Assembly: GCA_900542055.1 (NCBI GenBank)
Contig: UQMA01000003.1
Span: forward strand, 11,611 to 75,610
Source: an uncultured Azospirillum sp.
Lineage (GTDB): Bacteria; Pseudomonadota; Alphaproteobacteria; RF32; CAG-239
DNA length: 64,000 bases
Reading direction: 5' to 3'
In this document: one piece after another, positions 1 to 8,694 of the stretch
Numbering within the stretch: the first letter of the stretch is position 1
How the letters are laid out: each line of letters opens with the position of its first letter
Translations under genes and position numbers: made by a program
Notes under the pieces: generated by a model
The model's input: the letters and a program-made list of their open reading frames with translations, nothing else
Database searches by the model: none
Told to the model about the DNA's origin: nothing

Positions 1-501
1 TTCAGGAATTTTTTCAATTTTGCGGTCGTATGGCTGCAAAATTTTGTTATATACATCTCTTTTTTCTTCAGTAGGGTTCTTTTTGAAATCGTCAAGAATA
101 ACATCAAGAACACGGCGTTTCATTTTTTGGCAGGCTTTTTTCAAAGCGCCGGAACCATTTCGGCTGTCAAATTCTTTAATATTCATGCCTAATTTTTTAT
201 TTAGAAGATAACTGTAGCCTCTGGTTTCTTTAAAAAGTTTTTGACATAACTCATAGCTGCTTTGATCATCTTCATGATATGATAAAAGTTTATCCAGTAT
301 TTTAATATTTAAAATATCTGCGGACGAAAAAACATCAGAGCGGGAACTTTGGTTTTCACCTTCATTGGAACGAACAGGCTCCATACCGCGTATTTCACTG
401 CCTCCGGCACGAACGGCAGTCGCGCTTATCCTTATTCTCTGGCGTTTTCTTTTAGGAGCTTCTCCATCAGATTTTTCATTGTTATAAACATTTCCGGTCA
501 T
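1..501 (-). CDS. Hypothetical protein, C-terminus outside window
   Basis: An open minus-strand frame begins at an ATG at 501 with a GAGAGGTG Shine-Dalgarno site about eight bases upstream and runs off the left edge, leaving 167 residues visible. The N-terminal 60 residues are polar and low in complexity, with a basic KRKRQRIR patch. The rest is predicted helical and rich in charged residues (for example the LLSYHEDD and FKETRGYSYL stretches). I see no membrane segment, signal peptide or known motif. The two short plus-strand frames over this stretch have no ribosome site and look like shadows. I do not recognise the family. It is divergent from mnmA, with about 140 bases of AT-rich promoter space between them. 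Confidence 0.7.
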   Translation of the reverse strand, partial: MTGNVYNNEKSDGEAPKRKRQRIRISATAVRAGGSEIRGMEPVRSNEGENQSSRSDVFSSADILNIKILDKLLSYHEDDQSSYELCQKLFKETRGYSYLLNKKLGMNIKEFDSRNGSGALKKACQKMKRRVLDVILDDFKKNPTEEKRDVYNKILQPYDRKIEKIPE

Positions 502-641
502 GTCAATCACACCTCTCATATTTTTGTCTAAAATTAGACTAACACAGTTTATATGATAATACAATTACAAAAATTAAAATTTTCTTGATTATAATATCGG
601 AACAATACATAATTCGCCTAAAATAAACAGAAGGATAAATA

Positions 642-1712
642 ATGAGAGTATTAGTCGGATTAAGCGGCGGCGTTGATTCTGCCGCAACAGCATGGCTTAT
701 GAAACAAGCCGGACACGAAGTTATCGGCGCAACCATGTCTATTTGGGATAAAAACACCAATTTTCATGGCAACAGCAGCGCCGATTCCTGTTTTTCGCCG
801 CACGAAGAACAAGATATTGAAGCCGCGCGCGCCATTTGCAAAAAACTTGACATACCTTACCATGTTTTTGACTGCTCTGAAGAATATAAAAAAATTGTCC
901 TTCACAACTTCAAAACCGAATATATGAGCGGACGCACGCCCAATCCTTGTGTTTGGTGCAATGCCACCATCAAATTCGATGCTCTGCCCCGCACTGCCGC
1001 TGCTCAAGGTCTTGTTTTTGACAAATTTGCAACCGGACACTACGCCCGTTTGGAGTTTGATGAAAATTCCGGACGTTATCGCATAAGACGCGGCATTGAT
1101 CCCAAAAAAGATCAGTCTTATTTTTTATACCGCCTGAAACAAGAGCAATTGGCGCGCATTTTGCTGCCGCTCGGAGGATATGCAAAAAATGAAGTTCGCA
1201 ATTTTGCCCGTATGGCAGGACTTGACGTTGCCGACAAGCCGGACAGTCAGGACTTTTATTCCGGTGACATTAACGATATTTTGCAAAACGAACCGCAAGT
1301 TGGAAATTTTGTAGATAAAAACGGAAAAATTTTAGGTCAGCATCAGGGATTTTGGCATTATACGGTCGGACAGCGCCGCGGTATGGGAATTTCGGCAGAA
1401 AAACCATTGTATGTGGTTAGTATCAATCAGGAAAAAAACGAAGTGATTTTAGGTTTTGCCGATGATACCGTACAAAGCGAACTAACTTGCGCCAATCTGT
1501 CATGGCTTTCAATTTCCGGTATTACAGAACCTAGGCACGTGCTCGCCCGAATTCGCTCCAGCCAAAATCCGACACCGGCTTTGATAACTCCGCTTGAAAA
1601 CAATGAATTAAAAGTGGAATTTGAAAATATGCAAAAAGCCGTCGCCCCCGGACAGTCTGTTGTGTTCTATGACAACGATATTGTTTTAGGCGGCGGAATT
1701 ATAAAAAAATAA
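642..1712 (+). CDS. mnmA: tRNA-specific 2-thiouridylase MnmA, CxxC variant
   Basis: The protein thiolates U34 of tRNAs for Lys, Glu and Gln in the cytoplasm. At 356 residues it has the normal MnmA length. The ATP-pyrophosphatase P-loop SGGVDS is at residues 8-13, and the GHYAR and TVGQRRG family motifs follow. In E. coli the catalytic residues are an Asp and Cys in a DxxC element plus a second Cys in a GICFIG element. Here the first element reads NPCVWCN (Cys103, Cys106) and the second reads DSQDFYSG (201-208), with Tyr where the second Cys should be. This agrees with an alternative MnmA subgroup that I recall from other phyla, so it is a variant and not a broken gene. The start has an AGAAGG site eight bases upstream. 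The gene converges on the dsbD-like gene with one base between them. Confidence 0.95.
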   Translation: MRVLVGLSGGVDSAATAWLMKQAGHEVIGATMSIWDKNTNFHGNSSADSCFSPHEEQDIEAARAICKKLDIPYHVFDCSEEYKKIVLHNFKTEYMSGRTPNPCVWCNATIKFDALPRTAAAQGLVFDKFATGHYARLEFDENSGRYRIRRGIDPKKDQSYFLYRLKQEQLARILLPLGGYAKNEVRNFARMAGLDVADKPDSQDFYSGDINDILQNEPQVGNFVDKNGKILGQHQGFWHYTVGQRRGMGISAEKPLYVVSINQEKNEVILGFADDTVQSELTCANLSWLSISGITEPRHVLARIRSSQNPTPALITPLENNELKVEFENMQKAVAPGQSVVFYDNDIVLGGGIIKK

Positions 1713-1713
1713 A

Positions 1714-3195
1714 TCAGCGCATTTTTTCTTTAATTATATCCACTGTTAAAATTTGCGGTAAAATAACATAATTGCCTTTTCCTCCATAATAGACATACAT
1801 AGGCACACTGCTGCGCCCAAAAGCAGCAAGCGCCTCTGTTATGTTTTTATTTTGCATTGTCCAATCGGCTTTAAACAAATGTATTTTTTTCTCTTTGACA
1901 AGCTGAGCAAAACCGTCGCTGTTCAACACGACCTTTTCGTTGGCAAGACAAGTTAAACACCACTTAGCTGTAAAATCGACAAAAACTTTTTCCCCGCTTT
2001 CGACCAGCTGTTCTATTTTTTCACGATTATAGGGCTGCCAGTCAGCTTTGGAAGAACTTTCTAAACCAAATAAAATCCATAATAGCCACAAAGCCGTCAT
2101 AAACATAGGCACAGCAAAAAAACGTTTAAGCCATAACATCCATTTTCCGGGGCGCGGTAAAACACGCTGCATAAATTTCGGAAAAAGCTCAGCCATAAAA
2201 AACGGCAAAGCATAACCAACCCCCAAGGCTACAAACACACCGTAAAATTCATATCCCGAAATATCGGAAGTAAGCGACCAGCCGACAGCCGCCCCCATAA
2301 AAGGAGCCGCGCAGGGACTTGCTATCAAAACCGCCAAAAGTCCCGTCAAAAAAGAGCCTGCCGGCATTTTTTTCCAAGCGAAATTAACTTTAAGCACATC
2401 CAAAAACATAAAAGCCAAAAGCAAAAAAACTATTGCCATAAATGCCACAAAATAAGGGGATTGGAGCTGAAATCCCCATCCCAGAGCCTGCCCTCTCGAT
2501 TTTAGAAACTGTAAAATTGCCGACATAATGACAAAACATAAAACAACACCGGAAAAATAAGCCAGCGCATCGGCTCTTCTGCGAAAATTTTCTTTTTGCT
2601 GCATCAGACCTATAACTTTTAGGAACAACACGGGAAAAACACAAGGCATCAAATTGAGTATCAAACCTCCGGCAAAGGCCATCAATGCTGCTTTCAGCCA
2701 CATCGGCAACGCAAAATCGTTTTGTTTCTGATTTTTTTCAACCGGAGAAAAATTTTTCTTTACAAAAGCTTCCGGTATTAATTCAAAATGCATTTTTTCA
2801 GGAACACACTCATTTCCGCAAGCCATCCAGAAAACATCCAAAGCCGGTGTCATTCCATGAGATTTTTCTAAAACAGCACGATATAGCCCTTCGGTTTTAT
2901 ACACATTAAGTCCGAACCCCTGATAAAGAATGTCCTCGCCTTCGCTCCATTCTTCTGAAACCAGCTTATAATTGCCCAAATCCCATTCAGCTTTTGCGGG
3001 CAAACCGAATTCCCCAGGTTGATGTGAATGAAAATACCATCCTTTTTTGGGCTTTATCTTCAATTCTATTGTTATGCTGTCATCAGAATCGTGAGCAAAA
3101 AATTCCGCAAAACCATGCTCGGTCTGTTGCCGCACGGCAGAGGCATCGGTTGCAAACAAACAAAGGCATAAAACAAAAAAGGCTATTTTTTTCAT
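1714..3195 (-). CDS. DsbD/ScsB-like thiol:disulfide interchange protein
   Basis: This 493-residue inner-membrane protein should carry electrons from cytoplasmic thioredoxin to periplasmic thiols. A signal peptide (1-20) is followed by an N-terminal periplasmic domain with a Cys pair (C126, C130), then a multi-helix DsbD core with one Cys in the MPCVFP element (C185) and one in ASPCAAP (C295). A C-terminal thioredoxin-like domain has WCLTC (C413, C416). All three redox pairs of the DsbD relay are therefore present. The N-terminal domain is of the shorter DsbD-alpha/ScsB kind. The stop is two bases before the CDP-alcohol phosphotransferase start region on the same strand, so the two genes are probably cotranscribed. 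The exact periplasmic partner cannot be read from the sequence. Confidence 0.9.
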   Translation of the reverse strand: MKKIAFFVLCLCLFATDASAVRQQTEHGFAEFFAHDSDDSITIELKIKPKKGWYFHSHQPGEFGLPAKAEWDLGNYKLVSEEWSEGEDILYQGFGLNVYKTEGLYRAVLEKSHGMTPALDVFWMACGNECVPEKMHFELIPEAFVKKNFSPVEKNQKQNDFALPMWLKAALMAFAGGLILNLMPCVFPVLFLKVIGLMQQKENFRRRADALAYFSGVVLCFVIMSAILQFLKSRGQALGWGFQLQSPYFVAFMAIVFLLLAFMFLDVLKVNFAWKKMPAGSFLTGLLAVLIASPCAAPFMGAAVGWSLTSDISGYEFYGVFVALGVGYALPFFMAELFPKFMQRVLPRPGKWMLWLKRFFAVPMFMTALWLLWILFGLESSSKADWQPYNREKIEQLVESGEKVFVDFTAKWCLTCLANEKVVLNSDGFAQLVKEKKIHLFKADWTMQNKNITEALAAFGRSSVPMYVYYGGKGNYVILPQILTVDIIKEKMR

Positions 3196-3197
3196 AT

Positions 3198-3965
3198 TTA
3201 TTTTTTTACCATAATAACAAAATTATAATATGCGGCGACGACAACGCTGAAAGCTTTAATCAAAGATAATATGCCAAAAGCCACAGCCATCGGAGCAAAC
3301 CAATCGGGCATTAAGCACAATAAAACCATTACAACCAAAGTTTCGGATCCCTGAGCTATGCCTCCGAGATAAAAAGGAGAATTATCTAAATTAAGTTTCT
3401 GTTCCGAATTAAGCTTGTAGGCTACGACCGAGTAAGCCAACATTGAGCAAGCCGCCGCGGCAAAACTAAACATCAAAAAGCAAGCGGCAACGGCATTGTC
3501 TGTATTGCCGAGAGAAAATCCCCACAAAACACCTGCATAAAAAATATAGTCAAGAGTTGTATCCAAAAAAACACCAAAATTTGTTACTTTGGTGGCACGG
3601 GCTATTGCACCATCAATCCCGTCGCAGAATCTGTTCAGCAATATGGCGAACAAAGCCCAGCCATACATCTCCAATGCCAAAAAATTAACAGCAAAAAAGC
3701 CTATAAAAAATCCTGTCCAGCTGACCCAATTCGCTTTTATTCCGATTTTACTTAATTTTTCACCCCATACATTAAAAAAATTATAAAAGCGCCCGTAAGC
3801 CACGCGCCAGATTTTGTTACTGGCTTTCCAAAACGCCCACAGCGCGGCTATTGTTTTCACGCTCAATGCTTCTTTTGCTTTCTTCCAAAATTCTAAGCAT
3901 TTCGGCTTAAAATTTTGCCAAAACTTTATAATTTTTTGCTTGAGAATTTGTAAATATTCTTTCAT
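3198..3965 (-). CDS. CDP-alcohol phosphatidyltransferase family membrane protein
   Basis: A 255-residue protein with the CDP-alcohol phosphotransferase signature: DGIDGAIAR, then seven residues, then GVFLDTTLDY. The seven-residue gap (eight in PgsA) and the LD..LD..FYA ending resemble the YnjF-like branch of the family, not phosphatidylglycerophosphate synthase. About five membrane helices follow residue 85. The first 80 residues are an unusually long, basic, Trp- and Phe-rich stretch (several FW and WK pairs) that could lie along the membrane surface. The enzyme should transfer a phosphoalcohol from a CDP-linked donor, but the acceptor is unknown. The gene lies directly upstream of the dsbD-like gene on the same strand. 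Confidence 0.85.
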   Translation of the reverse strand: MKEYLQILKQKIIKFWQNFKPKCLEFWKKAKEALSVKTIAALWAFWKASNKIWRVAYGRFYNFFNVWGEKLSKIGIKANWVSWTGFFIGFFAVNFLALEMYGWALFAILLNRFCDGIDGAIARATKVTNFGVFLDTTLDYIFYAGVLWGFSLGNTDNAVAACFLMFSFAAAACSMLAYSVVAYKLNSEQKLNLDNSPFYLGGIAQGSETLVVMVLLCLMPDWFAPMAVAFGILSLIKAFSVVVAAYYNFVIMVKK

Positions 3966-4053
3966 AATGTGTTGCCTTTCAATAAATGACTGCTATTAAT
4001 ATATATAGTTTCTAAAAATAAAATAATTACTAATTTTTAACGGTGCAATTATA

Positions 4054-5073
4054 ATGCGTATATTAAAATATTTTTCCATATTTTTGTTTTTGGCTGCAAT
4101 TGTTTGGTATTTGTCAGGATACAAAAAAAGCTATCAACTCTTAACCGGCGAAACTTTTGGAACTTATTATACCATAAAAGTTCGTTCAACAAAAGAAAAC
4201 AATCTGCTGCAAAAAATAGTTAAACAGAAATTTTCCGACATCAACTCGGAAATGTCAGTTTTTGATATGAACTCTGAAATATCGGAAATCAACCGTATCC
4301 CAGCCGGACAATGGATAGCTTTATCAGCCGATATGAGCGCATTATTAAAAAATGCGTATCAAATTTATCAAATGAGCGGCGGCGCTTTTGATCCGACAAC
4401 AGGACGCCTGATTGATTTATGGGGATTCGGCACAACAGGAAACATTCAAAAAATACCTGATGATGCCGAAATTAAAAAAACTTTAGCCACAACCGGATTT
4501 GATAAAATTCAATTCAGTGCTGATTTTTCCCGTTTACGCAAAAAATACGCCGAAACAACCTTGAATTTATCAGCAATTGCAAAAGGTTATGCCGTTGACA
4601 GAACCGCTTCTTTATTGAAAGCGGAAAGATATAAAAATTTCATTGTTGAAATTGGAGGCGAAGTATATGCTTTCGGCACCAGAAATGAAAACGCAAAAGG
4701 TTGGAATATTGGTATTGCCGATCCATCTGGCGAAGATGGGGCAAATCTAGCCGTAGTCACCTTAAAAAATTATGCGGTAGCCACTTCCGGCGATTACAAT
4801 AATTTCTTTTACATCAACGACAAGAAATATTCGCATACCATAAATCCCAAAACTGGCTATCCAGTTGAAAACAATTTGATTTCGGTTACGGTTTTCAATA
4901 AAAGCTGCATGACTGCCGACGGATTGGCAACAGCAATTATGTCTATGGGAGAAAGCAAAGCCGCCAACTTTATCAGCAGTAACAAACTGGCTGTTATTAT
5001 GTTTGTTAAAGATGAAAACGGAAGCATTTCACCGATAATTTCAGACGCAGCGCAAAAATTTTTAAAACAATGA
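4054..5073 (+). CDS. apbE: FAD:protein FMN transferase ApbE
   Basis: A 339-residue protein with an N-terminal membrane anchor (residues 6-23) that places the enzyme on the periplasmic side. ApbE moves FMN from FAD onto a threonine in a SGAT/TGAT-type motif of target proteins. Family landmarks are visible: ETFGTYYTIKV near the start, LIDLWGFG, NLSAIAKGYAVD, IVEIGGEVYAFG, YAVATSGDYNNFF, SHTINPKTGYPV and the metal-site region MTADGLATA. The known substrates RnfD and RnfG are encoded in the same run of genes, which fixes the likely targets. It overlaps the next gene (rseC-like) by four bases (ATGA), so translation is coupled. This is the first gene of the apparent rnf operon. Confidence 0.95.
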   Translation: MRILKYFSIFLFLAAIVWYLSGYKKSYQLLTGETFGTYYTIKVRSTKENNLLQKIVKQKFSDINSEMSVFDMNSEISEINRIPAGQWIALSADMSALLKNAYQIYQMSGGAFDPTTGRLIDLWGFGTTGNIQKIPDDAEIKKTLATTGFDKIQFSADFSRLRKKYAETTLNLSAIAKGYAVDRTASLLKAERYKNFIVEIGGEVYAFGTRNENAKGWNIGIADPSGEDGANLAVVTLKNYAVATSGDYNNFFYINDKKYSHTINPKTGYPVENNLISVTVFNKSCMTADGLATAIMSMGESKAANFISSNKLAVIMFVKDENGSISPIISDAAQKFLKQ

Positions 5074-5498
5074 CAGAAATAGCGCATCCGGCAACGGTTA
5101 TCGCCGTTGAAACAACAAAAATAACTCTGCAGCTGACCTCTGAAAACCATTGTCATAACTGTGCTTTGCAAAACGTCTGCAGTTCGGGCGAAACATCTGA
5201 ACGCACAATAACATTAAACGATAAAAAAGCAGCAAAAAATTTTTATATCGGACAGAATGTTGAAGTTATACTAAGTTCAAAACAAATAACCCAAGCCGCC
5301 GTTTACGGATATATACTTCCTTTGCTGCTGGTTTTGTTTTTTTTATTTGTACCGTATTTTTTGACACACAACGAAACTCTTGCGGCGCTTTTGTCTTTAG
5401 CAGTTATTCCGGTTTATTATTCCCTGCTCTGGCTGTTTCGTAAAAAAATAAAAAAAACATTGCAAATAAGCATAAGACAAACAAAAAAAACTCTTTAA
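5070..5498 (+). CDS. rseC: RseC/MucC-family membrane protein
   Basis: A 142-residue protein starting inside the apbE stop codon. An N-terminal domain carries a Cys cluster (CHNC...C, around residues 27-35) typical of RseC. Two membrane helices follow (about 76-96 and 104-120) with a strongly basic C-terminus. RseC proteins are associated with Rnf/Rsx complexes; in E. coli rseC is needed with rsxABCDGE to keep SoxR reduced. The position between apbE and rnfB supports a role as an accessory or assembly factor for this Rnf complex, and not as a sigma-factor regulator. The function is inferred from family and context. Confidence 0.85.
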   Translation: MTEIAHPATVIAVETTKITLQLTSENHCHNCALQNVCSSGETSERTITLNDKKAAKNFYIGQNVEVILSSKQITQAAVYGYILPLLLVLFFLFVPYFLTHNETLAALLSLAVIPVYYSLLWLFRKKIKKTLQISIRQTKKTL

Positions 5499-5551
5499 AT
5501 AGCAATAAAATATGTTACTTTAACTTTATCATTTTTATTTAATCGGGAAAA

Positions 5552-6385
5552 ATGCCGGATATGATATTTTATAATATTTTTATTTTGTCAGCTCTGGCAA
5601 CAGTGGCTGCAATCGTTTTATATTTTACTGCCAAAAAATTTCAGGTTGAAGAAAACCCTTTGGTTGAAGAAATAGCTTTACTGCTTCCGCAAGCCAATTG
5701 CGGAGCCTGCGGAAGCGCCGGCTGCCACGCTTTTGCGCAACGATGCGCCGCAGCTTCTTCACAAGAAGAATTCCGCAAACTCTACTGTCCGGTCGGAGGG
5801 CAAAAAGTTATGGCTGCAATTGCCGCAAAAAAAGGCTATACCGTTGCCGAACATGAACCCAGCGCGGCTGTTTTGCTTTGTAACGGCAGTTGCGAAAAAG
5901 CTCCGGACAAAGTGCAATATATCGGTTTACACAGTTGCAGTTTGGCTTCGCGCGCTTTTGTCGGAAATACAGGCTGTCCTAACGGTTGTCTGAGGCTCGG
6001 CGATTGTGTTAGAAATTGCCCATTCGGCGCAATAGAAATAAACACGCAAACCGGACTTCCTTTTGTAAACCCTGATAAATGCACATCTTGCGGAACCTGC
6101 GTGCGTGTATGTCCGCGCGGATTATTTGAAATCAGACCATTGGGGAAAAATGGTGTAAGAGTTTATGTGGCTTGCAAAAACACGCAAAAAGGTGCCGTTG
6201 CGCGTAAAAACTGTCAAGCTGCTTGTATCGGCTGTATGAAATGCGCAAAAATTTGCCCTGATATAAAAGTTGAAAACAATCTGTCGTATATCCCGATTAA
6301 CGTATCCGCCGAACGTTACGGAGCCGAACTATCTGCGGCTTGTCCGACCGGAGCCATTGTTTACACAGGAGATAAGCATGAGTAA
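5552..6385 (+). CDS. rnfB: Rnf electron transport complex subunit B
   Basis: A 277-residue iron-sulfur subunit. A single N-terminal membrane helix is followed by a four-Cys cluster domain (ANCGACGSAGC...C, around residues 49-74) characteristic of RnfB. At least two ferredoxin-type 4Fe-4S motifs follow (CVRNCP, CTSCGTCVRVCP, CIGCMKCAKICP, ACPTGA). RnfB receives electrons from ferredoxin and passes them into the membrane complex. The start ATG at 5552 follows a GGGAA site. Its last eight bases overlap the start of rnfC, so the two are translationally coupled. Confidence 0.95.
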   Translation: MPDMIFYNIFILSALATVAAIVLYFTAKKFQVEENPLVEEIALLLPQANCGACGSAGCHAFAQRCAAASSQEEFRKLYCPVGGQKVMAAIAAKKGYTVAEHEPSAAVLLCNGSCEKAPDKVQYIGLHSCSLASRAFVGNTGCPNGCLRLGDCVRNCPFGAIEINTQTGLPFVNPDKCTSCGTCVRVCPRGLFEIRPLGKNGVRVYVACKNTQKGAVARKNCQAACIGCMKCAKICPDIKVENNLSYIPINVSAERYGAELSAACPTGAIVYTGDKHE

Positions 6386-7697
6386 AATAAAAACTTTTTT
6401 TATGGGCGGCATCCATCCTGAAAAGCACAAAATTTCTTCGGAAAAAGCCATTATAAATGCAGATATTCCAGAAATCGCTGTTATACCGGTTAAACAGCAC
6501 ATCGGAGCACCCGCAAAAATTTTGGTAAAAAAAGGCGATAAAGTAAAAGTCGGCACCCTTCTTGCTGACGCTGACGGAATTGTTTCGGCAGATGTTCATT
6601 CTTCTGTTTCGGGTGAAGTGCTTAAAATCGAAAATTCAGAAACTAATATCGGCTTTTCAGAGCAAATGATCACAATAAAAACCGAAGGGGATGTGTGGGA
6701 AGACGAAATTGACCGAACACCTGAAGTTATCCGCGAAATTTCAGCTTCGTCCGAAGAAATCATAAATATTATCCGCGGCGCCGGTATTGTCGGCATGGGA
6801 GGCGCTGGATATCCGACACCGATAAAAATCACCGTTCCCGAAAATAAAAAAGTGGATTGTCTTATTTTGAACGGCATTGAATGCGAACCATATTTGACGG
6901 CTGATGACCGCTTAATGCAGGAATGCGCCGAACAAATCGTCATCGGAGCTAAGATTCTCAATAAAGCGCTTGGTATACAAAAAGCCATAATTGCCATTGA
7001 TGAAAACAAACCTGCCGCCATAGACGCATTGCGCAAAATCACCCGAGGATATGTTGGTGTTAATGTTGAAGTATGCGCTACAAAATATCCTCAGGGAGCC
7101 GAAAAACAACTTATTGCAGCCATAACCGGACGCAAGGTTCCTCCGGGGTGTCTGCCTGTCGACGTTGGCTGCGTTGTTCAAAATGTAGGAACTGTTTTTG
7201 CCGTTTATGAAGCCGTGCAAAAACACAAGCCTTTGTTTGAGCGTATTGTCACAATTAGCGGCGATGCTGTAAGCAGTCCGATGAATTTTCGCGTGCGCAT
7301 AGGAACTTCTGCCTCGCTTTTGGTTGAAAAAGCAGGTATTTCAGAAAACATCGGCAAAATTATTTTCGGTGGTCCGATGATGGGCACAGCCGCCACTAAT
7401 TTAAACGCGCCGATAACCAAAACAACCTCTGGCATTTTGCTCTTACGGGAAGAAAGCGCCGCTATGCCTGAAACAACAGCCTGCATTCGCTGCGCAACTT
7501 GCGTTGATGTCTGCCCTCAAGGACTTGAACCTTTTTCTATTTGCAATTTTGTTTGCAACGGAGAATATCAAGAAGCCAAAAAAATTCACGTTTTAGATTG
7601 TATTGAATGCGGGTGTTGCTCCTATTCTTGTCCGGCGCATATTCCGTTGCTTGACTATTGCAAGCTCGCAAAATACGAAATCAGAAAGAAAAAATAG
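6378..7697 (+). CDS. rnfC: Rnf electron transport complex subunit C
   Basis: I place the start at the ATG at 6378 (MSKIKTFFMGG), preceded by AGGAGATAAGC and overlapping rnfB by eight bases; an earlier in-frame start would extend about 100 bases back into rnfB. The 439-residue protein has the N-terminal RnfC barrel/SLBB region, a glycine-rich NADH/FMN-binding segment (GAGIVGMGGAGYPTP, and GIECEPYLTADDRLM after it), and two C-terminal 4Fe-4S motifs (CIRCATCVDVCP and CIECGCCSYSCP). It ends about 30 residues after the last cluster, without the long Ala-rich tail of enterobacterial RsxC. It is the peripheral NADH-reactive subunit of the complex. Confidence 0.95.
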   Translation: MSKIKTFFMGGIHPEKHKISSEKAIINADIPEIAVIPVKQHIGAPAKILVKKGDKVKVGTLLADADGIVSADVHSSVSGEVLKIENSETNIGFSEQMITIKTEGDVWEDEIDRTPEVIREISASSEEIINIIRGAGIVGMGGAGYPTPIKITVPENKKVDCLILNGIECEPYLTADDRLMQECAEQIVIGAKILNKALGIQKAIIAIDENKPAAIDALRKITRGYVGVNVEVCATKYPQGAEKQLIAAITGRKVPPGCLPVDVGCVVQNVGTVFAVYEAVQKHKPLFERIVTISGDAVSSPMNFRVRIGTSASLLVEKAGISENIGKIIFGGPMMGTAATNLNAPITKTTSGILLLREESAAMPETTACIRCATCVDVCPQGLEPFSICNFVCNGEYQEAKKIHVLDCIECGCCSYSCPAHIPLLDYCKLAKYEIRKKK

Positions 7698-7709
7698 GAC
7701 TTTTAAACT

Positions 7710-8693
7710 ATGCTTAAAATTTCGACTGCTCCCCATATATATTCATCGACAAGCACTGCTTCAATTATGCGTGATGTAATAATCTCCTTATTGCCTGCCG
7801 GAATTGCCGCTGTTATCTTCTTTGGACTTAACGCGCTTATAACCATTATTACGGCAGTGGCCGGATGCACGGCATTAGAGTGGATATGCCACCGCTATTT
7901 ACTAAAAAAACAACCTACAACCAACGACTTATCGGCCATTGTTACAGGATTGTTGTTAGCATACAACCTTCCTTGCAATATACCTGTTTGGATGACTCTT
8001 ATCGGCTGTTTTGTGGCAATCGTCATTACTAAAATTGCTTTTGGCGGTATCGGTAAAAATTTATTTAATCCCGCTTTGGTCGGACGTGTATTCCTTTTTG
8101 TTTCTTTTCCGGTGCAAATGACTTCTTGGATCAAACCGCAGCTGTTTGATTTTATGAACGCCGACGCAACAACCTCAGCAACAACATTAAGTATTTTGAA
8201 ACACGCCGATGCGACGACTTCGGCCACTCAATTAAACGGACAGTTACCAAACTATTGGGATATGTTTATCGGAAACATTGGCGGTTCTTTGGGTGAAGTT
8301 TCAAGTTTTGCTTTGCTATTAGGGTTGTTTTACCTGCTGTGGCGGCGAGTGATTTCATGGCATATTCCAGTCTATTTTGTCGGCAGTTTCTTATTGCTAA
8401 ACACAATAGATTGGTTTTTCTATGATAATCTGCAAAGCGAACCTCTTACTCAGCTTCTGTCGGGCGGATTATTACTTGGAGCCTTTTTTATGGCCACAGA
8501 CTATACAACATCGCCGATGTGCAAAAGCGGAAAAATAATTTTTGCAATCGGCTGCGGCGCACTCACATTTGTTATCCGACGTTTCGGCGCATATCCCGAA
8601 GGTGTTTCTTTTGCCATTTTAATCATGAACGCTTTTGTGCCTTTGATAGATAAAACTTTTAAACCGCGCATTTTCGGTACTGGGAGAAAATAA
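7710..8693 (+). CDS. rnfD: Rnf electron transport complex subunit D
   Basis: A 327-residue integral membrane subunit with roughly nine to ten hydrophobic helices and the conserved FGGIGKNLFNPALVGR segment. RnfD carries a covalent FMN on a Thr within a (S/T)-G/S-AT element. Here an eight-residue block ADATTSAT occurs twice, at residues 151-158 and 166-173, each followed by an x-Leu pair (TTL, TQL). Either Thr158 or Thr173 could be the flavin site, and duplication of the motif is unusual. The gene starts 12 bases after rnfC and ends one base before rnfG starts. Flavin attachment would be done by the ApbE encoded upstream. Confidence 0.95.
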   Translation: MLKISTAPHIYSSTSTASIMRDVIISLLPAGIAAVIFFGLNALITIITAVAGCTALEWICHRYLLKKQPTTNDLSAIVTGLLLAYNLPCNIPVWMTLIGCFVAIVITKIAFGGIGKNLFNPALVGRVFLFVSFPVQMTSWIKPQLFDFMNADATTSATTLSILKHADATTSATQLNGQLPNYWDMFIGNIGGSLGEVSSFALLLGLFYLLWRRVISWHIPVYFVGSFLLLNTIDWFFYDNLQSEPLTQLLSGGLLLGAFFMATDYTTSPMCKSGKIIFAIGCGALTFVIRRFGAYPEGVSFAILIMNAFVPLIDKTFKPRIFGTGRK

Positions 8694-8694
8694 T

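Noticed and set aside
349..531. Short plus-strand gene at 349-531
   Set aside because: It lies opposite a minus-strand frame with a proper ribosome site and has none itself.
3589..3620. Defective CDP-alcohol phosphotransferase because of a seven-residue gap in the signature
   Set aside because: The shorter gap with LD-x2-LD-x2-FYA fits the YnjF-like branch, so it is treated as normal for that group.
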